Shown piece after piece: positions 7,676 through 16,400 of a stretch of DNA of 40,361 nt. This stretch comes from Muribaculaceae bacterium Zag1 (lineage in GTDB: Bacteria > Bacteroidota > Bacteroidia > Bacteroidales > Muribaculaceae). Under the pieces are notes generated by a model that saw only the letters and a program-made list of their open reading frames with translations, made no database searches and was not told where the DNA came from. The stretch lies in contig NWBJ01000076.1 of NCBI GenBank assembly GCA_002633115.1, positions 1 through 40,361 of the forward strand, given 5' to 3'. Position 1 is the first letter of the stretch; every line of letters begins with the position of its first letter. Both the position numbers and the translations under genes were made by a program.

Positions 7676-8413
7676 CTCGAAGTTTGCTGCAACGATTTAG
7701 TCAGCGTGGCCGCTGCCATCAAAGGCGGTGCCGACCGCATTGAGCTTTGTTCAGCTCTCGAGCTCGGAGGCCTCACCCCGAGCTACGGATTGATACGCCG
7801 CACCCGCAGCATGCTGTCGCTGGCACGCAGCAAAGCCAAACTGAATGTGCTGATACGCCCTCGCCCCGGCGATTTCTATTACGAGGATTTTGACAAATTC
7901 GCCATGCTCGACGACATATCCATAGCCCGCGAACTCGGAGCCGACGGCGTAGTGATCGGCGTGCTCACCGATGATGACGATATCGACACAGCCATGACCG
8001 CCGACCTCATAGACCGGGCCAAAGGCATGACCGTGACATTCCATCGCGCATTCGACCACTGCCGCGACCCATACCAGGCCCTCGAAGATATCATCAAGCT
8101 TGGATGCGACCACCTGCTCACCTCCGGATTGCAACCCACAGCCTTGGAGGGGATACCCATGCTCAGAGTACTCAACGACCAAGCCCAAGGCCGAATCAAG
8201 CTGATAGCCGCCTCGGGCATAAACCCCGAGAACGCCCGACAGATACTCGACCTGACCGGCCTAAACGAAATACATGCATCGGCCAGCGTAGAGGTCGGTG
8301 GCGATAGCGATTTGGAAGACAAGGTGAGGATGGGCCTCGCCGACACCGGCACATACCGCGTCACCAGCATGAAAATAGTTTCACAGATCATAGCAGCCAT
8401 AAATCAACGATGA
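7649..8413 (+). CDS. cutC: CutC family protein (copper homeostasis/PF03932)
   Basis: About 250 residues, the normal length for CutC, a cytoplasmic TIM-barrel. The typical N-terminal sequence ILEVCCNDLVSVAAAIKGGADRIELCSALELGGLTPS is clear in outline, as are later RPRPGDF and TFHRAFD motifs and the LLTSG segment. CutC was linked to copper tolerance in Escherichia coli, but that role has been questioned, so the function is best left open. There are two possible GTG starts, 7649 and 7664, because a 15-bp segment containing the start codon is duplicated in tandem; the second start gives a protein beginning directly at the conserved region. The stop overlaps the start of the next gene by 4 bp, indicating translational coupling. 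Confidence 0.92.
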   Translation: MKPILVKPILEVCCNDLVSVAAAIKGGADRIELCSALELGGLTPSYGLIRRTRSMLSLARSKAKLNVLIRPRPGDFYYEDFDKFAMLDDISIARELGADGVVIGVLTDDDDIDTAMTADLIDRAKGMTVTFHRAFDHCRDPYQALEDIIKLGCDHLLTSGLQPTALEGIPMLRVLNDQAQGRIKLIAASGINPENARQILDLTGLNEIHASASVEVGGDSDLEDKVRMGLADTGTYRVTSMKIVSQIIAAINQR

Positions 8414-10953
8414 AAACCTACGCCCTGCTGCTTCTGGCCCTGATTGCCACAGCCTGCTCCAAGCCCCAACTGCAAGTATCCGACCCCCAAGTGCAAGCCG
8501 ACTTGAAAGCTCGCCAAGAGGCTCTGAACGCCCCGGAATATTTCTCAATCTTGAATACCGACCTTAGTCCCGATCAGCGCCAATGCCTCGAATTTCTCTA
8601 CGCTTATATGCCGCTGCCCGATGTCACCGACTATCCAGGCGAGTATTTCCTCGAGAATGTCGATTTGGCCCTGCAAGCCCGTGAGGAAATGCCCTGGGGC
8701 AAGACTGTGCCCGACCGCGAATTTCGCCATTTCGTGCTGCCGCCTCGCGTCAACAACGAGAATCTCGATGATCATCGCCGCGTGTTCTACAACGAACTCA
8801 AACCCCGTATCCAGAGCCTGAGCATGGCCGATGCCATCCTTGAGGTCAATCATTGGTGCCACGAAAAAGCCACCTACGAACCCTCAGACAGCCGCACTCA
8901 TTCGCCCCTCGCCACAGTGAGCAGCGCCATTGGCCGCTGCGGCGAAGAGTCGACATTCGCCGTGGCAGCCCTTCGCTCGGTTGGCATACCGGCGCGCCAG
9001 GTCTACACGCCCCGCTGGGCACACACCGACGACAACCACGCTTGGGTAGAGGCCTGGGCCGATGGTGAATGGCATTTCCTCGGAGCTTGCGAACCCGAGG
9101 CGCAGCTCGACCTGGGATGGTTCAACGCTCCCGCCTCGCGAGGCATGCTGATGAACACGCGCACCCTCGGCCATTACGACGGCCCCGAGGAGAAATTGCT
9201 CGAGACCCCGATGTACACCGATATCAACGTCACAGCCAACTATGCGCCTGTCGATACCCTGTGGGCCATCGTGGTCGACTCAATCGGCAATTTCATAAGG
9301 GATGCCATCGTGGATTTCCGCCTCTACAACTACGCCGAGCTATACCCGATAGCCACCAAGCGCACTGATGCCGAGGGCCGAGCCTCGATAGTGGCCGGCA
9401 AGGGCGATCTGATTGTCTGGGCCTCGAGCCCCGACGGTTACGCTTTTGAAAAAGCGACAGTCGGCCAGGACAAAACCGTAGAATTACAAATCCGCCCCGG
9501 CTCAAAACCAGCCTCGAAGCAACTCGACATCACTCCCCCAGCCCAGTCTGGCTCGCTGCCGCAGGTTGCCCCAGAGGCCAAAGCGAGAAACGCCGAGCGG
9601 CTGGCTCAGGAGGATTCAATCCGCAATGCCTACACCGCGACCTTTGTCGACAAGTCGCGAGGACATCGAGCCGTGCTCGACCAATTCCTCAATTCCCTGC
9701 CCGAGGCTCGCAAAGCCCAAGGCCAAGCCATGCTCGATTATGTCACAGACAAAGATTGGACCGACATACCCATCGAGGTACTGAGCGATGCCATGCTACT
9801 CGACGTGCCCAACGAGCCCACTTACAACCGATTGGCCCTCTCGCCCCGCATCGAGAATGAGCATCTCAAGCCATTCCGCGCCGCCTTCTACCAATCCTTC
9901 AGCGACAGTCTGCGCCGCGCCTTCCAAGCCCAACCCGAATTGTGGGAGGATTGGGTAGCCGCCAATATCCGAGCCGACCAGCAGTGGCAGCCCTCGACCG
10001 TGAGAATGTCGCCAGCATCGGTGATGAATTTAAGGCGCACCGACGCTCCCTCGCGCAATATCTTCTTTGTAGCTGGCGCTCGCGCTCTGGGCATCCCGGC
10101 GTACATCGACCCCGTCAACGGCATGCCAAAATACATCGATAGCCAAGGCCAGGAGAGAGAGGCAACAAAGGTTCAGCCTGCGCAAACCGCCCAAGAGGGC
10201 ACTGTAAGCAAGGGACTTGTGCAACTTGACTACAAGAAAACCGGCCATATCACCGACCCAGCCTACTATACACATTTCACCCTGTCGCATATCGAGGATG
10301 GACGACCCCAGCTACTGAATTATGACGAAGGAGCCACTTGGAGCAAAGATTTCAAGCGACCCGTAGCTCTCGAAACCGGCCAGAACATGCTTGTCACTGG
10401 CCAGCGACTGGCCAACGGCAGCGTATTGGCACAGGTTGATTTCTTTGATGTCAAGGATAAAGGCACAACGCGTGTGCCACTCAATATACGCCAAGCCACC
10501 GATGAGGTACAAGTACTTGGGAATTTCAATTCCGAAAATCTCTATTATGACCTCGCCACCGAGGCTCAACGCTCAATCCTATCAACCACAGGCCGAGGGT
10601 ATTACATACTCGGCATCGTATCAAATAACCACGAGCCCTCGAATCACGCTCTGCGCGACATCATCGCTCTGCGCTCCCAGCTCGAGGTCAACGGCACGCC
10701 CATGCTTATCCTATTCTCCACGCCCGATGAGGCTCGCGCCAATCAATTGGCATCGCAGCTGCCAGCCACTACCCACCTCGGTGCTGAGGCTGAGAGCGGC
10801 ATAGCACAAGAGATTATCACAGCAATGGAGCTTGACCCCAACGCCGCCCCAATCTTCATCATCGCCGACACCTTCAATCGCGTAGTCTTTGTCACCTCGG
10901 GCTACACCATCGGCCTCGGCCAACAACTATTGGATGTGCTTGCACATCTTTAA
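8410..10953 (+). CDS. Transglutaminase-like lipoprotein with two TG-like modules and a thioredoxin-like tail
   Basis: An 847-residue exported lipoprotein; the signal LLLALIATAC ends at a lipobox Cys16. The first transglutaminase core has Cys177 in GRCGEES and His210 in DDNHAWVE with a following acidic stretch, so a Cys-His-Asp-type triad seems intact. A carboxypeptidase-regulatory-like beta domain (about 270-360) follows. A second module from about 410 repeats the layout (initial helical repeat, then RTDAPSRNIFFVAGARALGIPAYI) but lacks the Cys and looks inactive. The last 150 residues (GYYILGIVSNNHEPSNHALRDI) resemble a thioredoxin-like fold without CxxC. Such Bacteroidales proteins may be peptidases or amide-processing enzymes at the cell surface; the substrate is unknown. 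The start overlaps the cutC stop. Confidence 0.82.
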   Translation: MKTYALLLLALIATACSKPQLQVSDPQVQADLKARQEALNAPEYFSILNTDLSPDQRQCLEFLYAYMPLPDVTDYPGEYFLENVDLALQAREEMPWGKTVPDREFRHFVLPPRVNNENLDDHRRVFYNELKPRIQSLSMADAILEVNHWCHEKATYEPSDSRTHSPLATVSSAIGRCGEESTFAVAALRSVGIPARQVYTPRWAHTDDNHAWVEAWADGEWHFLGACEPEAQLDLGWFNAPASRGMLMNTRTLGHYDGPEEKLLETPMYTDINVTANYAPVDTLWAIVVDSIGNFIRDAIVDFRLYNYAELYPIATKRTDAEGRASIVAGKGDLIVWASSPDGYAFEKATVGQDKTVELQIRPGSKPASKQLDITPPAQSGSLPQVAPEAKARNAERLAQEDSIRNAYTATFVDKSRGHRAVLDQFLNSLPEARKAQGQAMLDYVTDKDWTDIPIEVLSDAMLLDVPNEPTYNRLALSPRIENEHLKPFRAAFYQSFSDSLRRAFQAQPELWEDWVAANIRADQQWQPSTVRMSPASVMNLRRTDAPSRNIFFVAGARALGIPAYIDPVNGMPKYIDSQGQEREATKVQPAQTAQEGTVSKGLVQLDYKKTGHITDPAYYTHFTLSHIEDGRPQLLNYDEGATWSKDFKRPVALETGQNMLVTGQRLANGSVLAQVDFFDVKDKGTTRVPLNIRQATDEVQVLGNFNSENLYYDLATEAQRSILSTTGRGYYILGIVSNNHEPSNHALRDIIALRSQLEVNGTPMLILFSTPDEARANQLASQLPATTHLGAEAESGIAQEIITAMELDPNAAPIFIIADTFNRVVFVTSGYTIGLGQQLLDVLAHL

Positions 10954-10962
10954 ACCTTAAGC

Positions 10963-11020
10963 ACATAAGAAACATAAGGACATAAGAAGTGTGAGACTTA
11001 TGTCCTTATGTTTCTTATGT
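10963..11020. repeat. Perfect 24-bp inverted repeat with 10-nt loop
   Basis: Arms 10963-10986 and 10997-11020 are exact reverse complements, built from ACATAAG/TAAGGACATAAG words. It begins 10 bp after the transglutaminase-like stop and its right arm runs into the 16/17-bp CTTATGTCCTTACGGT units at 11014-11046. Confidence 0.85.
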
Positions 11021-11046
11021 CCTTACGGTCTTTATGTCCTTACGGT
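10997..11046. repeat. CTTATGTCCTTACGGT-type repeats, second locus
   Basis: Units begin at 10997, 11014 and 11030: CTTATGTCCTTATG, CTTATGTCCTTACGGT and CTTTATGTCCTTACGGT. They match the 16-bp units at 2495-2550 and again stand between a stop codon and a GC-rich terminator hairpin. Confidence 0.75.
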
Positions 11047-11051
11047 CAAAA

Positions 11052-11087
11052 ACCGCTCCCGAGGATTTCACAATCGTCGGGAGCGGT
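11052..11087 (+). terminator. Terminator after the transglutaminase-like gene
   Basis: Perfect 11-bp arms ACCGCTCCCGA / TCGGGAGCGGT (11052-11062, 11077-11087), 14-nt loop, then CTTATTT. It may also serve the convergent susD transcript. Confidence 0.7.
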
Positions 11088-11233
11088 CTTATTTCGAGGC
11101 CGCGTTAAGGCTCACGGCTCTGATTATAAAAACAATTTCGTATATTTTCCACTGCAAAGTTACTGCCAATCATTGATATGCGAAATACCTAAAAATAAGT
11201 ATTCTGCAGCCACTTGCAGTGGAAATTCCGAGA

Positions 11234-12892
11234 TTACCAGCCTGGATTTTGCTCAAGAGCTGGATTATTGTTGATATCGGTAGCCGGAATGGGGAAGAGT
11301 TCGTTCTTTCCGGCCTTGAATCCGGGAGCGCCCGTGGCAGTCTCTGCTACTGTGTAATCATACAGGGTGAAGGCACCAAATCCGGGGATCTCCATCGAAC
11401 CAGCCTCGTTGATAGTGCATGAGTATGAAGTCTTGCCGCAGTCGGCGAGCACGGTAGCTGCATCGCCCCAACGCACCAGGTCGATAAAGCGGCAACCCTC
11501 GGCGTAGAGCTCGGCGCGACGCTCTGCCTTCACGCCACAGGTGGCATCATCCATAGTGAGCGAGGTAGCAGCGTCAAGGCCAGCGCGGGTGCGCACCTTG
11601 TTGAGGGCCTCCAGTCCAGTGAGCGAAGAGCCGTTTGATCCGCCCTGAGCCACAGCCTCGGCATAGTCGAGCAGCACCTCGGCATAGCGCAGATACACGG
11701 TGTTACGGCGGCTAAACCAGTTGGGGAGCTGGCCGCAGAGGTCGTCGATGAGTGTGAGGTCCTTGACCTTAAAATAACCCTGACAGCTGGCGATGGTGTA
11801 GGGATAATTCATAAACATTGCCTGATATGACATCAGAGCCGAGGGATAGTCGCAGAGGGTCTGCTGATAGCGAGTGGTAGTGCCATAAGCGGTTGCATCG
11901 TGAGTGCCCATGAAGGTGGCAAATTCCTGCGAGGGATATGCGCCCATGCCAAATGACATGTAGAGGCTACCGTAGGTGGTAGAGTACACGCCGAAGTCGG
12001 CCGAGAAGCAGATGAGGTCGAATGAGCCGTCCTGAGCAGTCTCAGCGCTCGATTCGTCAGCGAAATTGTATTCCCACAGATTCTCGCAGCTGAAATCAAT
12101 AGCTGATGAGTTGAGAGTGGCGAAGTCAGACACCAGGTCATATTTGCCGGTGGCGATCACCTTGTCATGGAGGGTCGATGCAGCTTGGCTATACTTGCCT
12201 TGCCAGAGATATGCCTTGCCCAGATAAGCGTAGGCAGCCTCGCGGGTAAGGCGACCGCCAATCGTGCTTTGGCCATCCAGTCCGCTCTTGGTGGGCAGAT
12301 CGGCTGCGGCTGTGGTGAGTTCGCTCTCAATGAAGGCCCAAGATTCAGCGGCGGGAGTATTGCCCTCTGAGCCGTCCAGAATATGGTCGGCCAATGGAGG
12401 ATTGCCGAAGAGTTGCACTAGGTTCATCATAGCGATGGCGCGGATGGCGCGAGCCTCGGCCAGTACTTGCGTCTTGACATCAGCATCGCACACCTCATTT
12501 TCGGGCAGATTCTCGAGAATCATGTTGCACCAGTATGCCCAACGATAATAGTAACCGTAGATAGCGGCGTAGGTGTTGGCATCGCTGCTCTCGTTGTACT
12601 TGTATCCGTCGGCAGTCTCATCGCTCATGCGCGACAGTTCGTACTGCAGCGAGCGGTAGCTGGCAGGCTCGCCTCCGGCCACGAGCACCGACTGGTATGA
12701 GTTGCCAAGGATTGTTGCGTAGACTGCAGCAATGAATTGCTTGGTCTGTTGGTTGTCGGCAGTGACGTAGGTGGATACGCCGTTGACACCCGGCTGCTCA
12801 ATGTCGAGCAGATTGTCAGAGCAAGCCGATGCTCCCAAAAGCAGAGCCCCACAGGCTGCTGCATTCAGTATATTGCGAAATATATTTTTCAT
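11234..12892 (-). CDS. susD-like: SusD/RagB-family glycan-binding lipoprotein
   Basis: A 552-residue outer-membrane lipoprotein; the signal LLLGASACSDNLLDI ends at a lipobox Cys24 as in SusD homologues. The TPR-like helical scaffold is evident (ETADGYKYNES, the segment AEARAIRAIAMMNLVQLFG with its typical aromatic/helix pattern, and LTREAAYAYLGKAYLW). The C-terminal SusD region has YLRYAEVLLDYAEAVAQGG, LNKVRTRAGL and RRAELYAEGCRFIDLVRWGD, highly diagnostic. SusD caps the SusC transporter and binds oligosaccharides for import. It lies downstream of susC in one operon, 71 bp away; most of that spacer is a heptamer repeat array. The substrate cannot be read from sequence; context suggests a pectic or beta-galactoside-rich glycan. 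Confidence 0.95.
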   Translation of the reverse strand: MKNIFRNILNAAACGALLLGASACSDNLLDIEQPGVNGVSTYVTADNQQTKQFIAAVYATILGNSYQSVLVAGGEPASYRSLQYELSRMSDETADGYKYNESSDANTYAAIYGYYYRWAYWCNMILENLPENEVCDADVKTQVLAEARAIRAIAMMNLVQLFGNPPLADHILDGSEGNTPAAESWAFIESELTTAAADLPTKSGLDGQSTIGGRLTREAAYAYLGKAYLWQGKYSQAASTLHDKVIATGKYDLVSDFATLNSSAIDFSCENLWEYNFADESSAETAQDGSFDLICFSADFGVYSTTYGSLYMSFGMGAYPSQEFATFMGTHDATAYGTTTRYQQTLCDYPSALMSYQAMFMNYPYTIASCQGYFKVKDLTLIDDLCGQLPNWFSRRNTVYLRYAEVLLDYAEAVAQGGSNGSSLTGLEALNKVRTRAGLDAATSLTMDDATCGVKAERRAELYAEGCRFIDLVRWGDAATVLADCGKTSYSCTINEAGSMEIPGFGAFTLYDYTVAETATGAPGFKAGKNELFPIPATDINNNPALEQNPGW

Positions 12893-12903
12893 GACAAAGT
12901 GGT

Positions 12904-12959
12904 CTTTACTTATTACTTATTACTCATTACTTATTACTTATTACTTCTTACTTCTTACT
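12904..12959 (-). repeat. 7-bp tandem array filling the susC-susD spacer
   Basis: Eight heptamers on the plus strand (CTTTACT, TATTACT x2, CATTACT, TATTACT x2, TCTTACT x2). It starts 4 bp after the susC stop and ends 11 bp before the susD start. The minus-strand mRNA reads AGTAATA-type units, rich in stop codons in every frame and A/G-rich. It may affect susD translation. Confidence 0.9.
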
Positions 12960-12963
12960 TAAA

Positions 12964-15900
12964 TCAGAATGCCACATTCAGGCCGAATGATACCGACTTG
13001 CACATCGGATAGCCGCCAAAGTCGATAGGCATTGCGCTGTATTCGATAGCCGAACCGTTGATTTCGGGGTCGCTGCCAGGATAGTTGGTGAAGGTGAAGA
13101 AGTTGTCGAGCGATACATAAGCGCGGAGGGTCTCGAGGCCGAGGTGGCCGAGCAGCGACTTGGGCAGTGAGTAGCCAAGCTGGATCTGCTTGATCTTGAA
13201 ATAAGAAGCGTCGTGCACGTAAGCGCTTGAGTTGTAGATGCGCGGGTCGTAGATTTGATACTGAGCCGAGGGCATCGATGCGTTGGTGTTGGTGGGTGTC
13301 CAACGATCCTCGTAGGAGAATGCCGGGCGGTTGACCCATACCTGGTCGCTGGTGCTCATCATGCCGTACACAAGCTTGTTGCCAGATGCTCCGGCGCCGT
13401 AAGCACTCAGGTCAAAGCCTTTGTAGAAGAGGTTGATCGAAATACCGTAGGTGAAGTCGGGGATTGCCGAACCAAGGTTGGTGCGGTCGGCCTCGGTGAT
13501 TTCGCCGTCATTGTCAAAGTCGTGGAAGATTGGTGAGCCATCGGCCGAATTTACGCCGTCGAGCTGATAGCCGCGGATGTACCACAGCGGATAACCTTCC
13601 TCAAAGTAAGTGATGGGGCTCGATGCTGCCAGCAGTCCAGAACCAGAGAGGCGAGTCCCTACGCCGCGATATTCCTTGACATTGTTCTTAACGGTAGCAA
13701 TGTTGGCCTTGATGCTGTAGCCAAAGTCGCCGATTTGGTCGCGCCATTCTACCTCGGCCTCAAAACCCTCGTTGGTCACCTTGCCAAGGTTTTGGTAAAC
13801 CGATGTGGTACCTGTGCTCAGCGGTGCCAAGCTCTGCACGAGCAGACCGTCGGTAATCTTGTAGTAGTAGTCAAATGTGGCGAGCAAGCGGCTCTGGAGG
13901 AAGCGGAGGTCGAGACCGAGGTCGACTTGCTTTGAGCGTTCCCAACGGAGCTTGGGATTAGCGAGCGATGAGCTTGGATAGGTGCCCTGATAGAGCTGGT
14001 TGTCGAGCCAGTAGGCCATGTTGGCGGTGTTGGTGTTGAGGTCATATTGGCCAGTCTGCAGAGTAGCAGCATACATATAGCCGCCGAGGTTGCTGATCGA
14101 ACCGTTCACACCGTAAGATGCACGGAGTTTACCGAAGTTGAAGCCGGTGCCGGCGTGGTCCTTGATGAAACTTTCGTTGCTGAATGTCCAGCCCAGAGAT
14201 ACCGAGGGGAAGTAGCCCCAGTTGTGGTTGAGATCAAGGTAAGCTGAGTCATACGAGTCAGCGCGGAAGTTGGCCTGCAGGAAGTAGCGGTCAGCATAAG
14301 CCCAGCTCAAACGGCCGAAGTAAGAAATCTTACGGCGCTGGGTGCGTCCGCCCATCACATAGTCGTCAGCGCCATTGGTGCTGTAGTTGAGGTACCAGAA
14401 GTTTGACTGGTCGCTTGAGAGTTGGTTGGTAAGACCGCCGCTATAGTTCTGCTCATAGTCGCTGTAGCTCATACCGACCATCAGGCCGAAATCGTTGTCA
14501 GCAAGCGAGAAATTGTAGTTGGCAAAGTTTTCCCACTGATAATAAGTGGTCTGGTAGGTTGTATTCTGGAGGCGCAGGTCGGTGTCGGCGCTTGAATTGT
14601 ATTTGTCGAGATAGGTGGGGTGGAAGTCGTTCTCGTTGACGCTGCCCAAGGTGTAGCCCAAGCGCGAGGTGAAGAGGAATCCCTTGAAGGGCGAGAGGTT
14701 GATATAGGTCGAACCATTTACAAAGCCTTGAGTGTATTCAGTGGTCTGATTCTCGATAGCGGCAATCGGGTTGCTGGTGCCACCAAGCTGCCAAGAATAT
14801 CCGTAATAGCTGCCGTCGCCAGCCTGGATGGGATGCAGACCGTTGGCGATGTTGGTGGCCATATAGTCGGGAAGCTCATTGTAGTAAACTGGGGTGAGGG
14901 GGTCGATCAGCATCACATTGCGCATGATGCCGTATTGATTATTCTCTGAGAGGCTGCTGCTCTTGACATGGGTCACAGTGTTGTTGGTGCCCACTTCGAG
15001 CCAAGGACGGATCTTGTATGAGGCGTTGATTTGGCCAGAGATGCGCTTGTAGTAGTCTTTGTCAAGCTTGACCATACCGTCGTTGTCGAGGTATCCGAGA
15101 GTGAGGAAGAATTGGCCCTGGTCGTTGCCGCCTTGGAGACCCACGTTGTATTTCTGGATTGTGCCGTGGCCATAGACTTCGTCTTGCCAGTCGGTGTCGG
15201 TGCCGGGGATATAGTATGTGTCATAGAGCTGGGTGAAAGCATCTCCTACGCCCTCGCTGTAGAAGTTGTAGTATTCCTGAGCATTCATCAGGTCGATTGA
15301 GCGTGCTTGGCTGGTGAAGGTGAGTTGGGCATCGAGGGTAACCTTGGTTTTGCCCTTCTGGCCGCGTTTGGTGGTGATGAGGATCACGCCGTTGCCAGCC
15401 TCAGCGCCGTAGATAGCTGCCGATGCGGCATCCTTGAGCACCTCCATGCTCTCGATGGTCGAGGGGTCGAGGTGGCTGATGTCATTGACTTTCAGACCAT
15501 CCACTACATAGAGAGGATTGCTGCTGCCGTTAGAGCTGTAACCGCGCACGCGGATTGTCGGGGTCGAGCCCGGGGCGCTCGAACTGTTGACCACTTGCAC
15601 GCCGCTCACCTTGCCTTGCAGTGCGCTTGAGGCGTCGCTGATCACAGAGTTTTGGAGATCGTCGCTCTTGATGCTGGAGATAGCGCCGGTGACGTTGCTC
15701 TTCTTCTGCACGCCGTAGCCGATCACCACTACCTCTTCGAGGCTCTTCGAGTCTTCTTGCATCACGATATCAATCTGGGTGCGGCCATTGACCTTAATCT
15801 TTTGGGAGTTGAAGCCTACATAGCTCACCGAGAGGGTAGCGTTGGGGTCAACATTAGGCAGGGTGTACATGCCGTCGATGTCGGTGGTTACGCCTTGGGT

Positions 15901-16074
15901 GGTGCCATCGACCAGCACAGCCACACCGATGAGGGGTTCATCGTCAGAGGCCGAGGTCACGGTGCCGGTTACGCGGATGTTTTGCGCCAGAGCGCTTGCG
16001 GCCAGGATTAGGCCAATGGCAGAGAGCAGTGCTCGCTGCAGAGACGTTCCATGGCAAGAAAAGATGCGTTTCAT
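12964..16074 (-). CDS. susC-like: SusC/RagA-family TonB-dependent outer-membrane transporter
   Basis: A 1036-residue protein with a signal peptide (AIGLILAASALAQ), a carboxypeptidase-D-regulatory-like domain (about 32-110: VTGTVTSASDDEPLIGVAV, ... LSVSYVGF), the SusC linker EEVVVIGYGVQKK, and a plug with LYVVDGLKVNDISHLDP and AAIYGAEAGNGVILITTKRG. The rest is the 22-strand beta-barrel ending in ...VSFGLNVAF with a terminal aromatic Phe, the usual barrel ending. It imports oligosaccharides with the SusD partner using TonB energy. No N-terminal extension of the sigma-signalling type is present, so regulation by an anti-sigma pair is unlikely. The ATG at 16074 starts a standard signal peptide; the divergent esterase-GH2 genes share its upstream region. 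Confidence 0.97.
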   Translation of the reverse strand: MKRIFSCHGTSLQRALLSAIGLILAASALAQNIRVTGTVTSASDDEPLIGVAVLVDGTTQGVTTDIDGMYTLPNVDPNATLSVSYVGFNSQKIKVNGRTQIDIVMQEDSKSLEEVVVIGYGVQKKSNVTGAISSIKSDDLQNSVISDASSALQGKVSGVQVVNSSSAPGSTPTIRVRGYSSNGSSNPLYVVDGLKVNDISHLDPSTIESMEVLKDAASAAIYGAEAGNGVILITTKRGQKGKTKVTLDAQLTFTSQARSIDLMNAQEYYNFYSEGVGDAFTQLYDTYYIPGTDTDWQDEVYGHGTIQKYNVGLQGGNDQGQFFLTLGYLDNDGMVKLDKDYYKRISGQINASYKIRPWLEVGTNNTVTHVKSSSLSENNQYGIMRNVMLIDPLTPVYYNELPDYMATNIANGLHPIQAGDGSYYGYSWQLGGTSNPIAAIENQTTEYTQGFVNGSTYINLSPFKGFLFTSRLGYTLGSVNENDFHPTYLDKYNSSADTDLRLQNTTYQTTYYQWENFANYNFSLADNDFGLMVGMSYSDYEQNYSGGLTNQLSSDQSNFWYLNYSTNGADDYVMGGRTQRRKISYFGRLSWAYADRYFLQANFRADSYDSAYLDLNHNWGYFPSVSLGWTFSNESFIKDHAGTGFNFGKLRASYGVNGSISNLGGYMYAATLQTGQYDLNTNTANMAYWLDNQLYQGTYPSSSLANPKLRWERSKQVDLGLDLRFLQSRLLATFDYYYKITDGLLVQSLAPLSTGTTSVYQNLGKVTNEGFEAEVEWRDQIGDFGYSIKANIATVKNNVKEYRGVGTRLSGSGLLAASSPITYFEEGYPLWYIRGYQLDGVNSADGSPIFHDFDNDGEITEADRTNLGSAIPDFTYGISINLFYKGFDLSAYGAGASGNKLVYGMMSTSDQVWVNRPAFSYEDRWTPTNTNASMPSAQYQIYDPRIYNSSAYVHDASYFKIKQIQLGYSLPKSLLGHLGLETLRAYVSLDNFFTFTNYPGSDPEINGSAIEYSAMPIDFGGYPMCKSVSFGLNVAF

Positions 16075-16400
16075 TGCGTTGCGGGTTTTAGATTGATTAT
16101 AGATTTTGTTGTTTAGTTTTTTATGGTAAGGTCAACCTGTGCAGTCGGTATTACTGATTGACGTTGCAAATTTCGGTGTTTTAAATGTTCCGAAAAGAAT
16201 AAAAATTTTCTTAAAAATGAACTTTTGGTTGAAGAGGGATAGTTTTAACAATCTGATAGTCATAAAATTGGAACAAAAATGTACTAAAGGTCGAAAAATC
16301 GAGGGATTCGACTTTTTGTACATTAATCTACCTATTTTTATTCACCCTCCTTATTTAATAATTAGTTACTTTGCAACAGAAATTCTAAAACTATCATTCC
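16075..16400. promoter_or_regulatory. Divergent regulatory region between susC and the esterase
   Basis: A 326-bp AT-rich intergenic region. For susC a near-consensus minus-strand GAAATTTG lies at 16167-16174. For the esterase, TTACTTTG (16366-16373) is near TAnnTTTG. A GTCGAA/TTCGAC inverted repeat stands at 16290-16312 and a TTATTTAATAATTAG motif at 16351-16365 also occurs, with one change, at 21143-21157. AraC or another activator probably acts here; no gene was found. Confidence 0.45.

Noticed and set aside
16290-16312. Hairpin GTCGAA/TTCGAC as a terminator
   Set aside because: Only six exact pairs and located in the middle of a divergent promoter region; listed only as a possible operator.
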